A stretch of DNA of 64,000 bases from assembly GCF_024435355.1 (NCBI RefSeq), contig NZ_JAMJWG010000006.1:124001-188000 (forward strand), written 5' to 3'. Every line of letters starts with the position of its first letter. Positions within the stretch are counted from its first letter, which is position 1. Below, one piece after another: positions 24,520 to 33,131 of this stretch. The translations under genes were made by a program, and so were the position numbers. Under the pieces are notes generated by a model. The model had not been told where the DNA came from and ran no database searches. It saw only the letters and a list, made by a program, of their open reading frames with translations. This DNA is from Streptomyces odontomachi (GTDB taxonomy: Bacteria; Actinomycetota; Actinomycetes; Streptomycetales; Streptomycetaceae).

Positions 24520-26445
24520 TCAGTCGATCGACCAGTAGACGTTGTAGTGCTGGTGGTGCGTGCGGGCGATGGGCGCGAGGGTCATGCCGTTGCCGTCGGC
24601 GGTCGCCGTGAACGACATCGGCGCGTCGGCCGTCTTGCGCACCGAGCCGGTGGTGAGGGCGGGCATCCGCGAGGAGCCGGAGCTCCCGTAGGCGCCGGCC
24701 AGCACCACGGGCCCGTACAGCACCGCCGCCACGTTGGAGGCGTCCGGCGTGGACTCGATCGTCGTCTGCATCGGCAGGGAGACCTGCACGGTGTCGCCGG
24801 TCTGCCAGGTGCGGTCCAGGGTCAGCCAGCTACCGGCGGCCGGGGTGTCCGGGAGCTGCTGGCCGTTGAGCGTGGCCCGCGCGCCCTTCGCCCATCCGGG
24901 GATGCGCACCGAAAGCTGGTGTGCGGCGCCGCCCGCGGTGACCGTGAGGGTGGTGCCGGCCTCGTCGGGGAACCCGTTGGTCTGCCGCCAGGTGATGCCC
25001 TGTTCCTGCCAGTGCACCTCCGAGGGGATGAACAGGTTCACCAGCAGGCTCTGGGCGTCGTGGGTGTAGATGGTGTCGGCGAACTTCGCCTGGGTCTCCA
25101 TGCCCGAGCCGTGGTCGCAGGAGAAGTTGTCGTAGTCGGTGGAGTACTGGTTCGCGTCCGAGCCCATGAAGGAGGGCTGCTGCTTGAACGCGCCGGGGAT
25201 GAGGCCGGTGTAGTAGATGTTGAAGCCGTGCGAGGAGTTCGGGTCCTGCTCGCCGAGCATCTGGTTGAACAGGGTGCGCTCGTAGTAGTCGAGCAGGTCG
25301 GTGCGGGACGGGTCGTGGAAGTGCAGCAGCCGGGTGAGCTTGAGCATGTTGTAGCTGTTGCAGTTCTCGCAGGTGCCGTTGGACAGCTGGGAGGCGATGG
25401 CGTCCGGCGCGTGGAAGACCTCGCCGTTGCTGTTGCCGCCGATCACGTAGGTGTGGTGGTCGGTGACGATCTGCCAGAAGTTGCTGCCGATCGTGCGGTA
25501 GCTGTCGTCCAGACCCTCCTCCCACTGCCGGATCGCGCCGACCATCTTGGGGATCTGGGTGTTGGCGTGCAGCCCGTTGAGCCGGTCCTCGTTCCTGGCC
25601 AGCGGGTCGAAGACGACGGCGTGGCGGAAGCGCTCCGACACGTCGAGCCACCGGCTGTCCCCGGTGAGGGAGTGCAGGTCGGCCAGTACGTCGGCCATGC
25701 CGCCGAACTCCGTCTGCAACACGTTCTGCATCGTCGCGTAGGACAGGTTCGCGGTGCGCGTGTCCACCCAGGCGGCCTGGTTCAACACCACGTCCAGGGC
25801 TTGGTCGTTGCCGGCCGAGCGGTACTGCTCGACGAGGCCGGCCATGATCTTGTGGATGGTGTAGTACGGCGCCCAGACCCCGGATCCGGCCTCGAGCCGG
25901 TCGAAGAAGTTCTCCGGGTACGCCGAGAGGTAGCCCTTGCCGAATCCGGCCTGCGGGGAGCGCGCCTGGCAGTCGGCGAGCGCGGCGACCAGTTGGTCGC
26001 CCTTGGCCTGGAGCGCACCGTCCCCCGTGTTGGCGTACGCCAGGGCGAGCCCGGACATCAGATGCCCGGTGCTGTGGCCGCGCAGTTCCGTGTCCGGCGA
26101 CTCCCATCCACCGCACGGCTGGGCCGAGCTGGACACACCCACGTTGCGGCGGAAGGTGTACAGCAGCCGGTCGATGTCGACGTATCGCAGGTAGGCCGAG
26201 TTGCGCGCCTGGTTGTCCTTGAAGGCGCTGGACAGCAGGGTGACCGCGGTGAGGGGGAAGGGCTGCACGGTGGACGCCGCCCGCGGTGTCCCACCGCTGC
26301 CGGCCGCGCCGGCGCGCGCCGTGCCGGAATGTGCCGTCCCGTGTGTCCCGGGTGCCGCTGTGGCGCGGGTGGCGCCTGTTGCGAGCAATGCCGCGGTGCC
26401 GCCCGCCGCCGCCAGGAAGTGCCGTCTGTGCAGTGATCCACTCAT
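24520..26445 (-). CDS. Tat-exported GH127/GH146-type enzyme (DUF1680) with altered zinc site
   Basis: 641 aa from the ATG at 26445 (GGAAGG upstream). The N-terminus has a twin-arginine-like HRRHFLAAAGG and an Ala-rich core. The barrel carries the family signatures GHSTGHLMSGLALAYANTGD and GTCENCNSYNMLKLTRLL. E360-N-C362 match the E-x-C zinc ligands of GH127. The usual Cys-Cys pair is FSC443-D444-HGSGME here: the nucleophile Cys appears kept, but the second zinc-binding Cys is an Asp. The enzyme may still be an arabinofuranosidase or may define another activity. There is no lectin domain, unlike the window's other GH127. The 5' leader is long and repetitive. The neighbour, transcribed the other way, is a sugar ABC operon. 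Confidence 0.82.
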   Translation of the reverse strand: MSGSLHRRHFLAAAGGTAALLATGATRATAAPGTHGTAHSGTARAGAAGSGGTPRAASTVQPFPLTAVTLLSSAFKDNQARNSAYLRYVDIDRLLYTFRRNVGVSSSAQPCGGWESPDTELRGHSTGHLMSGLALAYANTGDGALQAKGDQLVAALADCQARSPQAGFGKGYLSAYPENFFDRLEAGSGVWAPYYTIHKIMAGLVEQYRSAGNDQALDVVLNQAAWVDTRTANLSYATMQNVLQTEFGGMADVLADLHSLTGDSRWLDVSERFRHAVVFDPLARNEDRLNGLHANTQIPKMVGAIRQWEEGLDDSYRTIGSNFWQIVTDHHTYVIGGNSNGEVFHAPDAIASQLSNGTCENCNSYNMLKLTRLLHFHDPSRTDLLDYYERTLFNQMLGEQDPNSSHGFNIYYTGLIPGAFKQQPSFMGSDANQYSTDYDNFSCDHGSGMETQAKFADTIYTHDAQSLLVNLFIPSEVHWQEQGITWRQTNGFPDEAGTTLTVTAGGAAHQLSVRIPGWAKGARATLNGQQLPDTPAAGSWLTLDRTWQTGDTVQVSLPMQTTIESTPDASNVAAVLYGPVVLAGAYGSSGSSRMPALTTGSVRKTADAPMSFTATADGNGMTLAPIARTHHQHYNVYWSID

Positions 26446-26808
26446 GTCGAACCTTCCGTGTGCCGTGAGCCCCCGGGGGCCAGGACGGCCCGCCTCTCCT
26501 GAGGTGCGGGGGGCTTCGGTGCGTTCGATGCGCCCCGTAGGGTCGGTGTGTTCCGTGCGTGGGACGTGCTGGGTGCGCTCGTCGCGTGCTGCGGGTCTGC
26601 TGCGCTTCGTGCGCTCGACGCGCTCCGTGTGCGCTTGATGCTCTCCGTGCGCTTGATGTGCTCCGAGCGCCCGGAACGTGGTGCGCTGGGCGTGGCATGC
26701 CGTCGGGCGCCCAGGACGACCTTCCGGGTACGCGGCGCACGACAGGGCCCGAAGCACGCGATGGGCCCGATGTGCATGTGCTCGATGCGCGTGGGTCCAT
26801 CCGACCCC

Positions 26809-26830
26809 ATCGTTCGAGATACCGAACGAT
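26809..26830. promoter_or_regulatory. perfect inverted repeat, probable operator
   Basis: ATCGTTCG (26809-26816) and CGAACGAT (26823-26830) with a 6-base spacer AGATAC. The GTTCG/CGAAC arms are the type bound by several IclR- and GntR-like regulators. It lies 364 bases upstream of the GH127-type start and 402 bases upstream of the sugar ABC operon, so either could be the target. It is oriented opposite to the actinobacterial SOS box. Confidence 0.45.
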
Positions 26831-26939
26831 GTGCGATATACGGTGCGTGCCCTCACGGTAGCCGAAGCCCCGGCCCCCTGTTAATGGACACGACAACTTC
26901 GGGTCGCCCGACGGCGCAGTTGGCGGTTTCGAATCCAGT

Positions 26940-26949
26940 GAAGCGCTTC
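26940..26949. promoter_or_regulatory. LacI-type operator 1 of the sugar ABC operon
   Basis: Perfect palindrome GAAGCGCTTC in the context TGAAGCGCTTCGA, identical over at least 12 bases to operator 3 at 27145. It lies about 155 bases upstream of the promoter, a distance that would permit repression by looping. Confidence 0.55.
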
Positions 26950-27095
26950 GACCATGACACCGCGCGGCCGGCACCCCAACCGACCCAGCGCCGCCACCAG
27001 CGGTACCGTTCGGAACACCGTCCGGCGGATCCGAGGGCACCCGACTCCCGCCCAGCCACTCGGCACTCACCCGCCGAGAAATCTCGCCACGAGCC

Positions 27096-27124
27096 TTGTC
27101 GCTATGGAAGCGCTCCCATACCCT
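27096..27124 (+). promoter_or_regulatory. promoter of the sugar ABC operon with operator in its spacer
   Basis: TTGTCG (27096-27101), 17 bases, TACCCT (27119-27124). The spacer contains TGGAAGCGCTCCCA (27105-27118), one base away from the CebR box TGGGAGCGCTCCCA. A LacI-type dimer here would directly block RNA polymerase. Confidence 0.7.
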
Positions 27125-27144
27125 CTGCCCTGTCTGACCTGATT

Positions 27145-27154
27145 GAAGCGCTTC
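27145..27154. promoter_or_regulatory. LacI-type operator 3 of the sugar ABC operon
   Basis: GAAGCGCTTC inside the wider symmetrical context ATTGAAGCGCTTCGACAAT, about 20 bases past the -10. With operators 1 and 2 it gives three central-CG palindromes around one promoter. Confidence 0.6.
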
Positions 27155-27231
27155 GACAATCGGTTCGACAGTGGTTCCTGCTCGTCCAAGTCCCGTTCCC
27201 GCCCAGCGCATTGCACGAAGGGTTGCCGCAC

Positions 27232-28908
27232 ATGACGCCGAACTCGACCTCGTCCCCAGGCGGCCTCGGCCGGCGAAGGTTCCTCGCCTCCACCGCCGCG
27301 ACCGCCGCCGCGGTAGTGGGCGGGCTGCCGCTGCTCACCTCGTGCGGGGGCTCGGCCGACGGCGGCAAGGAGGGCACCACCTCCGCGAAGGACGCCGACA
27401 AGCTCGTCCCGACGTTCGTCGCGCAGCACGGGGTGAACCCCGACGTCCCCTCCAAGAACGGTTCGGTGGCCGGGTACACGGGCAAGGTCGATCTCGCGGC
27501 GCTGACCACGTCGGTCCCGAAGAAGCTCGGTACCGGGGAACCCATCAAGATCATGTCGCCGTTGTGGGGCACCGCGCCGAAGCCGGACTGCGCCTACTAC
27601 AAGGCGGTGGACGCGGCCGCCGGCACCAAGGTCACCTGGCAGAACCAGGACGGCAACACCTACGGCGAGAAGCTCGGCGCCATCCTGGCCTCCAGCTCCA
27701 TACCGGACATGGTGGTGGTGCCCGGCTGGGAGCTGGTCGGCAAGATCTCGAACGCGGTCACCGCGAAGTTCATGGACCTGGGCCCGTACCTGGCCGGCGA
27801 CAAGGTCAAGAAGTACCCCAACCTGGCCGCGATCCCGTCCGACTCCTGGCGGATGAGCATCTTCGGCGGTGCGCTGCGCGGCATCCCGATGCCCTCGGCC
27901 AGCTCCACCTTCATCGTGCCGTTCTACCGCAAGGACATCTTCGACAAGAAGGGGTACGAGGTCCCCACGTCGGCGGACGAGTTCCTGTCCTGGGCCAAGG
28001 AGGCGACCAACGCCAAGGCCAAGGTGTACGCCTGCGACGACATGACCTGGACGGCCTTCAACGTCTACGGCGTTCGGCCCTCCGGCACGCTCGGCTGGAA
28101 CCTGGCGGACGGCAAGCTGACCTACCGCATCGAGCGGCCCGAGTACCTCGAGGCGCTGGAATGGTCCCGCAAGCTGTACGCGGCCGGCGTGGTGCACCCC
28201 GACGCCAAGGCCCAGTCCGGCCAGCCTGAGAACCGGTTCACCGCCGGTCAGGTCCTGGTCTACAACAACGACTTCTCGCACTGGTACGTCAGGACCGCGG
28301 AGCAGGCCCAGTCCAACCCCGACTTCGTCATCGACGGCATGGACATCTTCGGTGCCGACGGCGGCGACCCCACCCTCTGGGCCGGCCAGCCCGCCACCAT
28401 CTGGTCGTGCATCCGCAAGGGCGCCTCCAAGGCGGTCGTCGAGAACGCGCTGGCCGCCGCGAACTTCGCCGCCGCCCCCTACGGCACCAAGGAGCGGATG
28501 CTGGTCGACTACGGCGTCGAGGGCACCCACTACACGGTGAAGAAGGGCGTTCCGGTCAAGAACGACCGGGGCAACTCCGAGGTGGTCAACGCCTGGGTGA
28601 TGCTGGCCGCGCCCGCGCCCTATGTCGCGCACCCGGACTTCCCCGAAGTCGCCAGGAAGCAGGCGGAGTGGGAGCAGCGGATGGGCGCCTTCGCCAAGAA
28701 GCCGTCCACGTACGGCATGAACATCGTCGAGCCGTCCCGGTACGCCAACCTCTCCAGCCAGTTCGAGCAGCTGGAGAAGGACTACGTGCGCGGCAACAAG
28801 AAGATGTCCGACATCCAGGACGCCATCGCCACGTGGAAGTCGTCCGGCGGCGAGAAGCTGCGCGACTGGTACAAGAAGCTCCTCGACGAGAACGGCAGCG
28901 GCAACTGA
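27232..28908 (+). CDS. sugar ABC transporter substrate-binding lipoprotein (LplA-like)
   Basis: 558 aa. The N-terminus combines a twin-arginine motif (GRRRFLAST) with lipobox LTSC, so the lipidated Cys is residue 38. The mature protein is a long family-1-type extracellular solute-binding protein of the LplA group, with segments such as YGEKLGAILASSSIPDMVVV and LDLGPYL-like residues near the hinge. LplA-type proteins bind oligosaccharides and work with LplB/LplC permeases, which follow directly. No ATPase gene is in the operon; Streptomyces sugar transporters usually share the MsiK ATPase encoded elsewhere. GAAGGG precedes the ATG at 27232. TGATG links it to the next gene. Confidence 0.86.
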   Translation: MTPNSTSSPGGLGRRRFLASTAATAAAVVGGLPLLTSCGGSADGGKEGTTSAKDADKLVPTFVAQHGVNPDVPSKNGSVAGYTGKVDLAALTTSVPKKLGTGEPIKIMSPLWGTAPKPDCAYYKAVDAAAGTKVTWQNQDGNTYGEKLGAILASSSIPDMVVVPGWELVGKISNAVTAKFMDLGPYLAGDKVKKYPNLAAIPSDSWRMSIFGGALRGIPMPSASSTFIVPFYRKDIFDKKGYEVPTSADEFLSWAKEATNAKAKVYACDDMTWTAFNVYGVRPSGTLGWNLADGKLTYRIERPEYLEALEWSRKLYAAGVVHPDAKAQSGQPENRFTAGQVLVYNNDFSHWYVRTAEQAQSNPDFVIDGMDIFGADGGDPTLWAGQPATIWSCIRKGASKAVVENALAAANFAAAPYGTKERMLVDYGVEGTHYTVKKGVPVKNDRGNSEVVNAWVMLAAPAPYVAHPDFPEVARKQAEWEQRMGAFAKKPSTYGMNIVEPSRYANLSSQFEQLEKDYVRGNKKMSDIQDAIATWKSSGGEKLRDWYKKLLDENGSGN

Positions 28909-30053
28909 TGTCCCTCGCAACGGGCCGCCCCTCCGAGGGGGAGGAGACGCCGCCGGGCCGGGCCGGCGCTCCGCTCCCCGCGGACGGCGGCACTGAGCGA
29001 GCCACGCCGCCCGCCGACGTCCTGGCGGACGGCGTGGCCGCCGGCACGGTGGCGGACGGGGCGGCCGCCGGCGCCGGCGCCGCGGGGCGGACCGCGGCGC
29101 GTGCCGGCGCCAAGCGGCGTTCCGGCAGGATCCCCTGGCGGGTCCGGCTGCGCCGGGACCGTGCGCTCATCCTCATGACGCTGCCCGCCCTCGCGCTGCT
29201 CCTCCTCTTCAACTACATCCCGCTGCTGGGCAACGTGGTCGCGTTCCAGGACTACGACCCGTACATCTCCAGCAACGGCATCACGGCGATCTTCCACAGC
29301 CCCTGGGTGGGCGTCGAGCAGTTCTCCCGAATGTTCGACGACCCGTTGTTCTGGAGCGCGGCGAAGAACACCGTCGTGCTGTTCGTGCTGCAACTGGTGC
29401 TGTTCTTCCCGGTCCCGGTCGCCCTCGCGCTGCTCATCAACAGCGTGGTGCGCCCCCGGGTCCGTGCCGTCGCCCAGGCCGTCATGTACCTGCCGCACTT
29501 CTTCTCCTGGGTACTGGTCGTCACCGTCTTCCAGCAGATCTTCGGCGGCGCCGGCATCATCGCCCAGGTCCTCCAGGACCACGGAGTGCAGGGCTTCGAC
29601 CTGATGACGAACGCCGGGCTGTTCAAGTACCTGGTCACCGCGCAGGCGGTGTGGAAGGACGCGGGCTGGGGGATCATCGTCTTCCTCGCCGCGCTCGCCT
29701 CCGTCAGCACCGATCTGTACGAGGCGGCCGCCATGGACGGCGCGGGCCGGTGGCGCCGCATGTGGCATGTGACGCTGCCCGCGCTGCGCCCGGTGATCGC
29801 GCTGCTGCTGGTGCTGCGGGTGGGTGACGCGCTCAGCGTCGGCTTCGAGCAGTTCCTGTTGCAGCGCAACGCGGTCGGCGCGGGCGCCAGCGAGGTCCTC
29901 GACACCTATGTGTGGAACGTCGGCATCCAGCACGGCGACTTCAGCTACGCGGCAGCGGTCGGCCTGGTCAAGGGAGTCATCGGAGTCTGTCTCGTGCTGG
30001 GCGCGAACAAGTTCGCGCACCTGCTCGGCGAGCAGGGGGTGTACCAGAAGTGA
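28908..30053 (+). CDS. sugar ABC transporter permease, LplB/MalF-type
   Basis: 381 aa. The first ~75 residues are an unusually long, Ala/Gly/Pro-rich cytoplasmic extension with no recognised domain. Then come six membrane helices, beginning LILMTLPALALLLLFNYIPL, with the EAA loop YEAAAMDGAGRWRRMWHVTLPALRP that contacts the ATPase. The LplB-type opening (LLLFNYIPLLGNVVAFQDY) supports the oligosaccharide importer assignment. The ATG overlaps the upstream stop (TGATG) and the gene ends in a GTGA overlap, so all three transporter genes are translationally coupled. Confidence 0.88.
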   Translation: MSLATGRPSEGEETPPGRAGAPLPADGGTERATPPADVLADGVAAGTVADGAAAGAGAAGRTAARAGAKRRSGRIPWRVRLRRDRALILMTLPALALLLLFNYIPLLGNVVAFQDYDPYISSNGITAIFHSPWVGVEQFSRMFDDPLFWSAAKNTVVLFVLQLVLFFPVPVALALLINSVVRPRVRAVAQAVMYLPHFFSWVLVVTVFQQIFGGAGIIAQVLQDHGVQGFDLMTNAGLFKYLVTAQAVWKDAGWGIIVFLAALASVSTDLYEAAAMDGAGRWRRMWHVTLPALRPVIALLLVLRVGDALSVGFEQFLLQRNAVGAGASEVLDTYVWNVGIQHGDFSYAAAVGLVKGVIGVCLVLGANKFAHLLGEQGVYQK

Positions 30054-30976
30054 GTCTCAACACGCAGCTCATCCGGAGCCTCAAGGCCCCGGCGCGCCCC
30101 GTGTGGGAGGAGCCGCCGAGCAGGACCGGGCTGACCACCAAGGGTGGCTTCCTCCTGCTGTGCTGCCTCGGCGTGCTGGCTCCCCTGTGGATCGTGATCG
30201 TCACCAGCCTCTCCCCCAAGCCGGTGATCGACCGGGTCGGCGGGCTCGTGGTGATCCCGCAGGGCATCACCTTCGTCAACTACACCGAACTGCTCAGCGG
30301 CGGCCAGGTCAGCCGGGCGATCCTGGTCTCGCTGGGGGTCACCTTCTTCGGCACGCTGTTCTCCATGGTGGTGTCGGTCCTGGCGGCCTACGGGCTGTCC
30401 CGGACGGGCAGTCTGGGCCATCGGTTCCTGCTGATGGCGCTGATGGCGACCATGTTCTTCGGTGCCGGCCTGATCCCGACCTACCTGCTGGTGCAGTCGC
30501 TCGGGCTCACCGACACCTATCTGTCGCTGATCCTGCCGAGCGCGGTGAGCGTCTTCAACATCCTGGTGCTGCGGTCCTTCTTCATGGGGATCTCGCCGGA
30601 ACTCACCGAGTCGGCCCGCATCGACGGCGCCGGCGATCTGCGCATCCTGCTGACGATCGTCATGCCGCTGTCGCGCGCGGTGCTCGCCGTCATCTCGTTG
30701 TTCTACGCGGTGGGGTACTGGAGCGCATGGTTCAACGCCTCCATCTACCTCACCGACCAGCAGATGCTGCCGTTGCAGAACGTGCTCATCCAGCTGGTCC
30801 AGAAGAACACCGAGGCGCCGACCGGACTCCAGCAGGCGGTGCGTTCCGGCCAGCTCTCCTCCCTCGGACTACAGATGGCCGTGATGGTCCTCGCCCTGAT
30901 CCCGGTGGGGATCGCCTCGCCCCTCGTGCAGAAGCACTTCAAGAAGGGCATGCTCACGGGCGCCGTGAAGGGGTGA
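30050..30976 (+). CDS. sugar ABC transporter permease, LplC/MalG-type
   Basis: 308 aa from a GTG that overlaps the preceding TGA. Six helices; the EAA loop reads ELTESARIDGAGDLRILLTIVMPLSRAVL, diagnostic of MalG-type subunits. It pairs with the LplB-type permease to form the membrane channel. A GH42 beta-galactosidase follows 109 bases later in the same direction with no terminator between, so galactosides or galacto-oligosaccharides are the likely cargo. Confidence 0.88.
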   Translation: MSLNTQLIRSLKAPARPVWEEPPSRTGLTTKGGFLLLCCLGVLAPLWIVIVTSLSPKPVIDRVGGLVVIPQGITFVNYTELLSGGQVSRAILVSLGVTFFGTLFSMVVSVLAAYGLSRTGSLGHRFLLMALMATMFFGAGLIPTYLLVQSLGLTDTYLSLILPSAVSVFNILVLRSFFMGISPELTESARIDGAGDLRILLTIVMPLSRAVLAVISLFYAVGYWSAWFNASIYLTDQQMLPLQNVLIQLVQKNTEAPTGLQQAVRSGQLSSLGLQMAVMVLALIPVGIASPLVQKHFKKGMLTGAVKG

Positions 30977-31085
30977 ACCGGGACCGGCCGGGCGGCGGGC
31001 ACGGGCCCGTGTGCCCGGCCCACGCCCGCCGCCCGACCCGCTTCCCCGCCACCGTTGGCCCCCAAATCCCAAGGAAGCCACCTTC

Positions 31086-33086
31086 GTGATCACCCCCGAC
31101 GGCCGCATCCTCTTCGGCGGCGACTACAACCCCGAGCAGTGGCCCGAGGAGGTGTGGGCGGACGACGTCCGCCTCATGAAGGCCGCCGGGGTCAACTCCG
31201 TCACCCTCGGCGTGTTCTCCTGGGCGAAGCTCGAACCGCGCCCGGGCGCCCGTGACTTCGGCTGGCTCGACCGCCTGATGGACCTGATGCACGAGCACGG
31301 CATCGGCGTCGTCCTCGCCACCCCGACCGCGTCCCCGCCGCCGTGGCTGGGCCGGCTGCACCCGGAGACGCTGCCCCGTGACGAGCACGGGCAGATCGTG
31401 TGGTGGGGCGCCCGCCAGCAGTTCTCCCACTCCAGCCTGGTCTACCGGCGCTACGCGGCGGCGATCACCGAGGACCTCGCCGTGCGCTACGGCCACCACC
31501 CGGCCCTGCGCATGTGGCACATCAACAACGAGTACTGCACCTTCGACTACGGCGACGAGGCGGCGCGCGCCTTCCGGGTCTGGCTCAGGGAACGCTACGG
31601 CTGTCTCGACGCCCTCAACGAGGCCTGGGGCACGGCCTTCTGGAGCCAGCGCGTGGACTGCTGGGACGAGGTGATCCCGCCGCGCCGCGCCCAGTACCTG
31701 AAGAACCCCACGCAGTTGCTCGACTTCCGCCGCTTCACCTCGGACGCGCTCATGGAGTGCTACCTCGCCGAACGCGACCTGGTCCGCCGCCACACGCCCG
31801 GCGTCATCCCGGTCACGACGAACTTCATGCCGCTGTGGATCGGCCAGGACGCCTGGGCGTGGTCGGCGCAGGAGGACGTCGTCTCGGTGGACAGCTATCC
31901 GGACCCGCGCGATCCGCTCGGCGGCCAGTACAACGCGATGATCGCCGATCTGACGCGCGGCCAGGCCGGCGGCCCGTGGCTGCTGATGGAGCAGGCGGCC
32001 GGCCCGGTGAACTTCCGCGGCGTCAACCATCCCAAGCCCCCGGGTCTGGGCCGGTTGTGGACCTTCCAGGCCGTGGCGCACGGCGCCGACGGTGTCTGCT
32101 ACTTCCAGTGGCGGCAGTCCCGGCAGGGCGCGGAGAAGTTCCATTCGGGGATGGTGGGCCACGCGGGTGAGGAGGGCCGCACCTTCCAGGAGATCAAGCG
32201 GATCGGCCGCGAGCTGCCCGCCCTGGGCGGCACCGTGCCGGGCACGCACACCTCGGCGGACATCGCCGTCCTGCACGACTGGCACTCCTGGTGGGCGAGT
32301 GGCCAGGACGGCCGGCCCTCGTCCCTGGTCCGCCACGAGGACGTGCTGCGGTCCTGGCACCGCGCCCTGTGGGAGGCCAAGCTGCCCGTCGACTTCGCGC
32401 ACCCCGAGCACGACCTGGCGGCGTACCGGATGGTCGCCGTGCCGCAGCTGTACCTGCTGACGGACGCCGCCCTGGACAACCTCGTGTCCTATGTACGGTC
32501 CGGTGGCACCCTGGTCTGCGGTTTCTTCACCGGGATCGTGGACGGGGACGACCGCATCAGGCCCGGCGGCATGGACGCACGGCTGAGGGAGCTGCTCGGG
32601 ATCCGCACCGTGCACGAGTGGTGGCCGCTCGAAGCCGAGGACACCGTCGACTGCGTGCGCTTCCGCGGCACGCTGTGGTCGGAGGAGCTCACCGCGGCCG
32701 AGGACGCCACGGTGGTGACCGCGTACCGCGGCGGCGAGCTCGACGGCCTCCCGGCCGTGCTGCGCCGGGGCAGCGCCTGGTATCTGTCCACGCTGCCCGA
32801 ACCGGAGGCCCTGAGCGCCCTGCTGGCCGGAGCGGCCGCCGAAGCCGGTGTGCGCCCCCCGGTCGCCGAGCTGCCCGCCGGGGTGGAGGCGGTACGCCGC
32901 GGCACCGTGCTGTTCCTGCTCAACCACGGCCGCCGACCGGCCGACGTCACCCTGCCCACCGGCACCCACCGCGACCTGCTGACCGGCGAGGTCGCCACGG
33001 ACTCCGTCCGCCTGGAGAGGTACGGCGTGGCCGCACTGGTTCCGCACGGCACGGGCACGGGGAGCGGCGCCGCGCAGCACGTGTGA
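31086..33086 (+). CDS. glycoside hydrolase family 42 beta-galactosidase (cytoplasmic)
   Basis: 666 aa, the usual GH42 length, from a GTG with GGAAG upstream; there is no signal peptide. The protein opens with ILFGGDYNPEQWPEEVWADD, the GH42 hallmark. E149 in HINNEYCTFDYG is the expected acid/base and E302 in LLMEQAAGPVN the expected nucleophile. The trimerisation domain (~390-600) and a small C-terminal beta domain follow. GH42 enzymes cleave terminal beta-galactose from short oligosaccharides, often products of galactan or arabinogalactan breakdown. As the last gene of a LacI-controlled importer operon it would act on the sugars that the transporter brings in. Confidence 0.92.
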   Translation: MITPDGRILFGGDYNPEQWPEEVWADDVRLMKAAGVNSVTLGVFSWAKLEPRPGARDFGWLDRLMDLMHEHGIGVVLATPTASPPPWLGRLHPETLPRDEHGQIVWWGARQQFSHSSLVYRRYAAAITEDLAVRYGHHPALRMWHINNEYCTFDYGDEAARAFRVWLRERYGCLDALNEAWGTAFWSQRVDCWDEVIPPRRAQYLKNPTQLLDFRRFTSDALMECYLAERDLVRRHTPGVIPVTTNFMPLWIGQDAWAWSAQEDVVSVDSYPDPRDPLGGQYNAMIADLTRGQAGGPWLLMEQAAGPVNFRGVNHPKPPGLGRLWTFQAVAHGADGVCYFQWRQSRQGAEKFHSGMVGHAGEEGRTFQEIKRIGRELPALGGTVPGTHTSADIAVLHDWHSWWASGQDGRPSSLVRHEDVLRSWHRALWEAKLPVDFAHPEHDLAAYRMVAVPQLYLLTDAALDNLVSYVRSGGTLVCGFFTGIVDGDDRIRPGGMDARLRELLGIRTVHEWWPLEAEDTVDCVRFRGTLWSEELTAAEDATVVTAYRGGELDGLPAVLRRGSAWYLSTLPEPEALSALLAGAAAEAGVRPPVAELPAGVEAVRRGTVLFLLNHGRRPADVTLPTGTHRDLLTGEVATDSVRLERYGVAALVPHGTGTGSGAAQHV

Positions 33087-33131
33087 GCCCGCCCGGAGCG
33101 TCGTCGCACGTGGCCCACCTCGCGCGGCGGG

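Larger units (their letters stand above)
26446..27231. other. long divergent intergenic region with short repeats and several operators
   Basis: About 780 bases between the GH127-type gene and the sugar-binding protein. 26565-26690 has degenerate 18-20-base tandem units built on GTGCGCTTGATG and CGCTCC. 26809-26830 is a perfect dyad. From 26935 onward LacI-type operators and a promoter lie in front of the sugar ABC operon. The frame of the GH127 gene stays open leftward to 26856, but the extra 137 residues are repetitive (HRAH, HQAH) and not protein-like, so this is treated as untranslated. Confidence 0.5.

Noticed and set aside
26809-26830. LexA/SOS box
   Set aside because: The arms GTTCG...CGAAC are in the opposite order to the actinobacterial SOS box (CGAAC-N4-GTTCG) and the neighbours are not DNA-repair genes.
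26446-26856. N-terminal extension of the GH127-type protein
   Set aside because: 137 residues of His/Arg/Ala repeats before a clear Tat signal; the ATG at 26445 with GGAAGG is the credible start.
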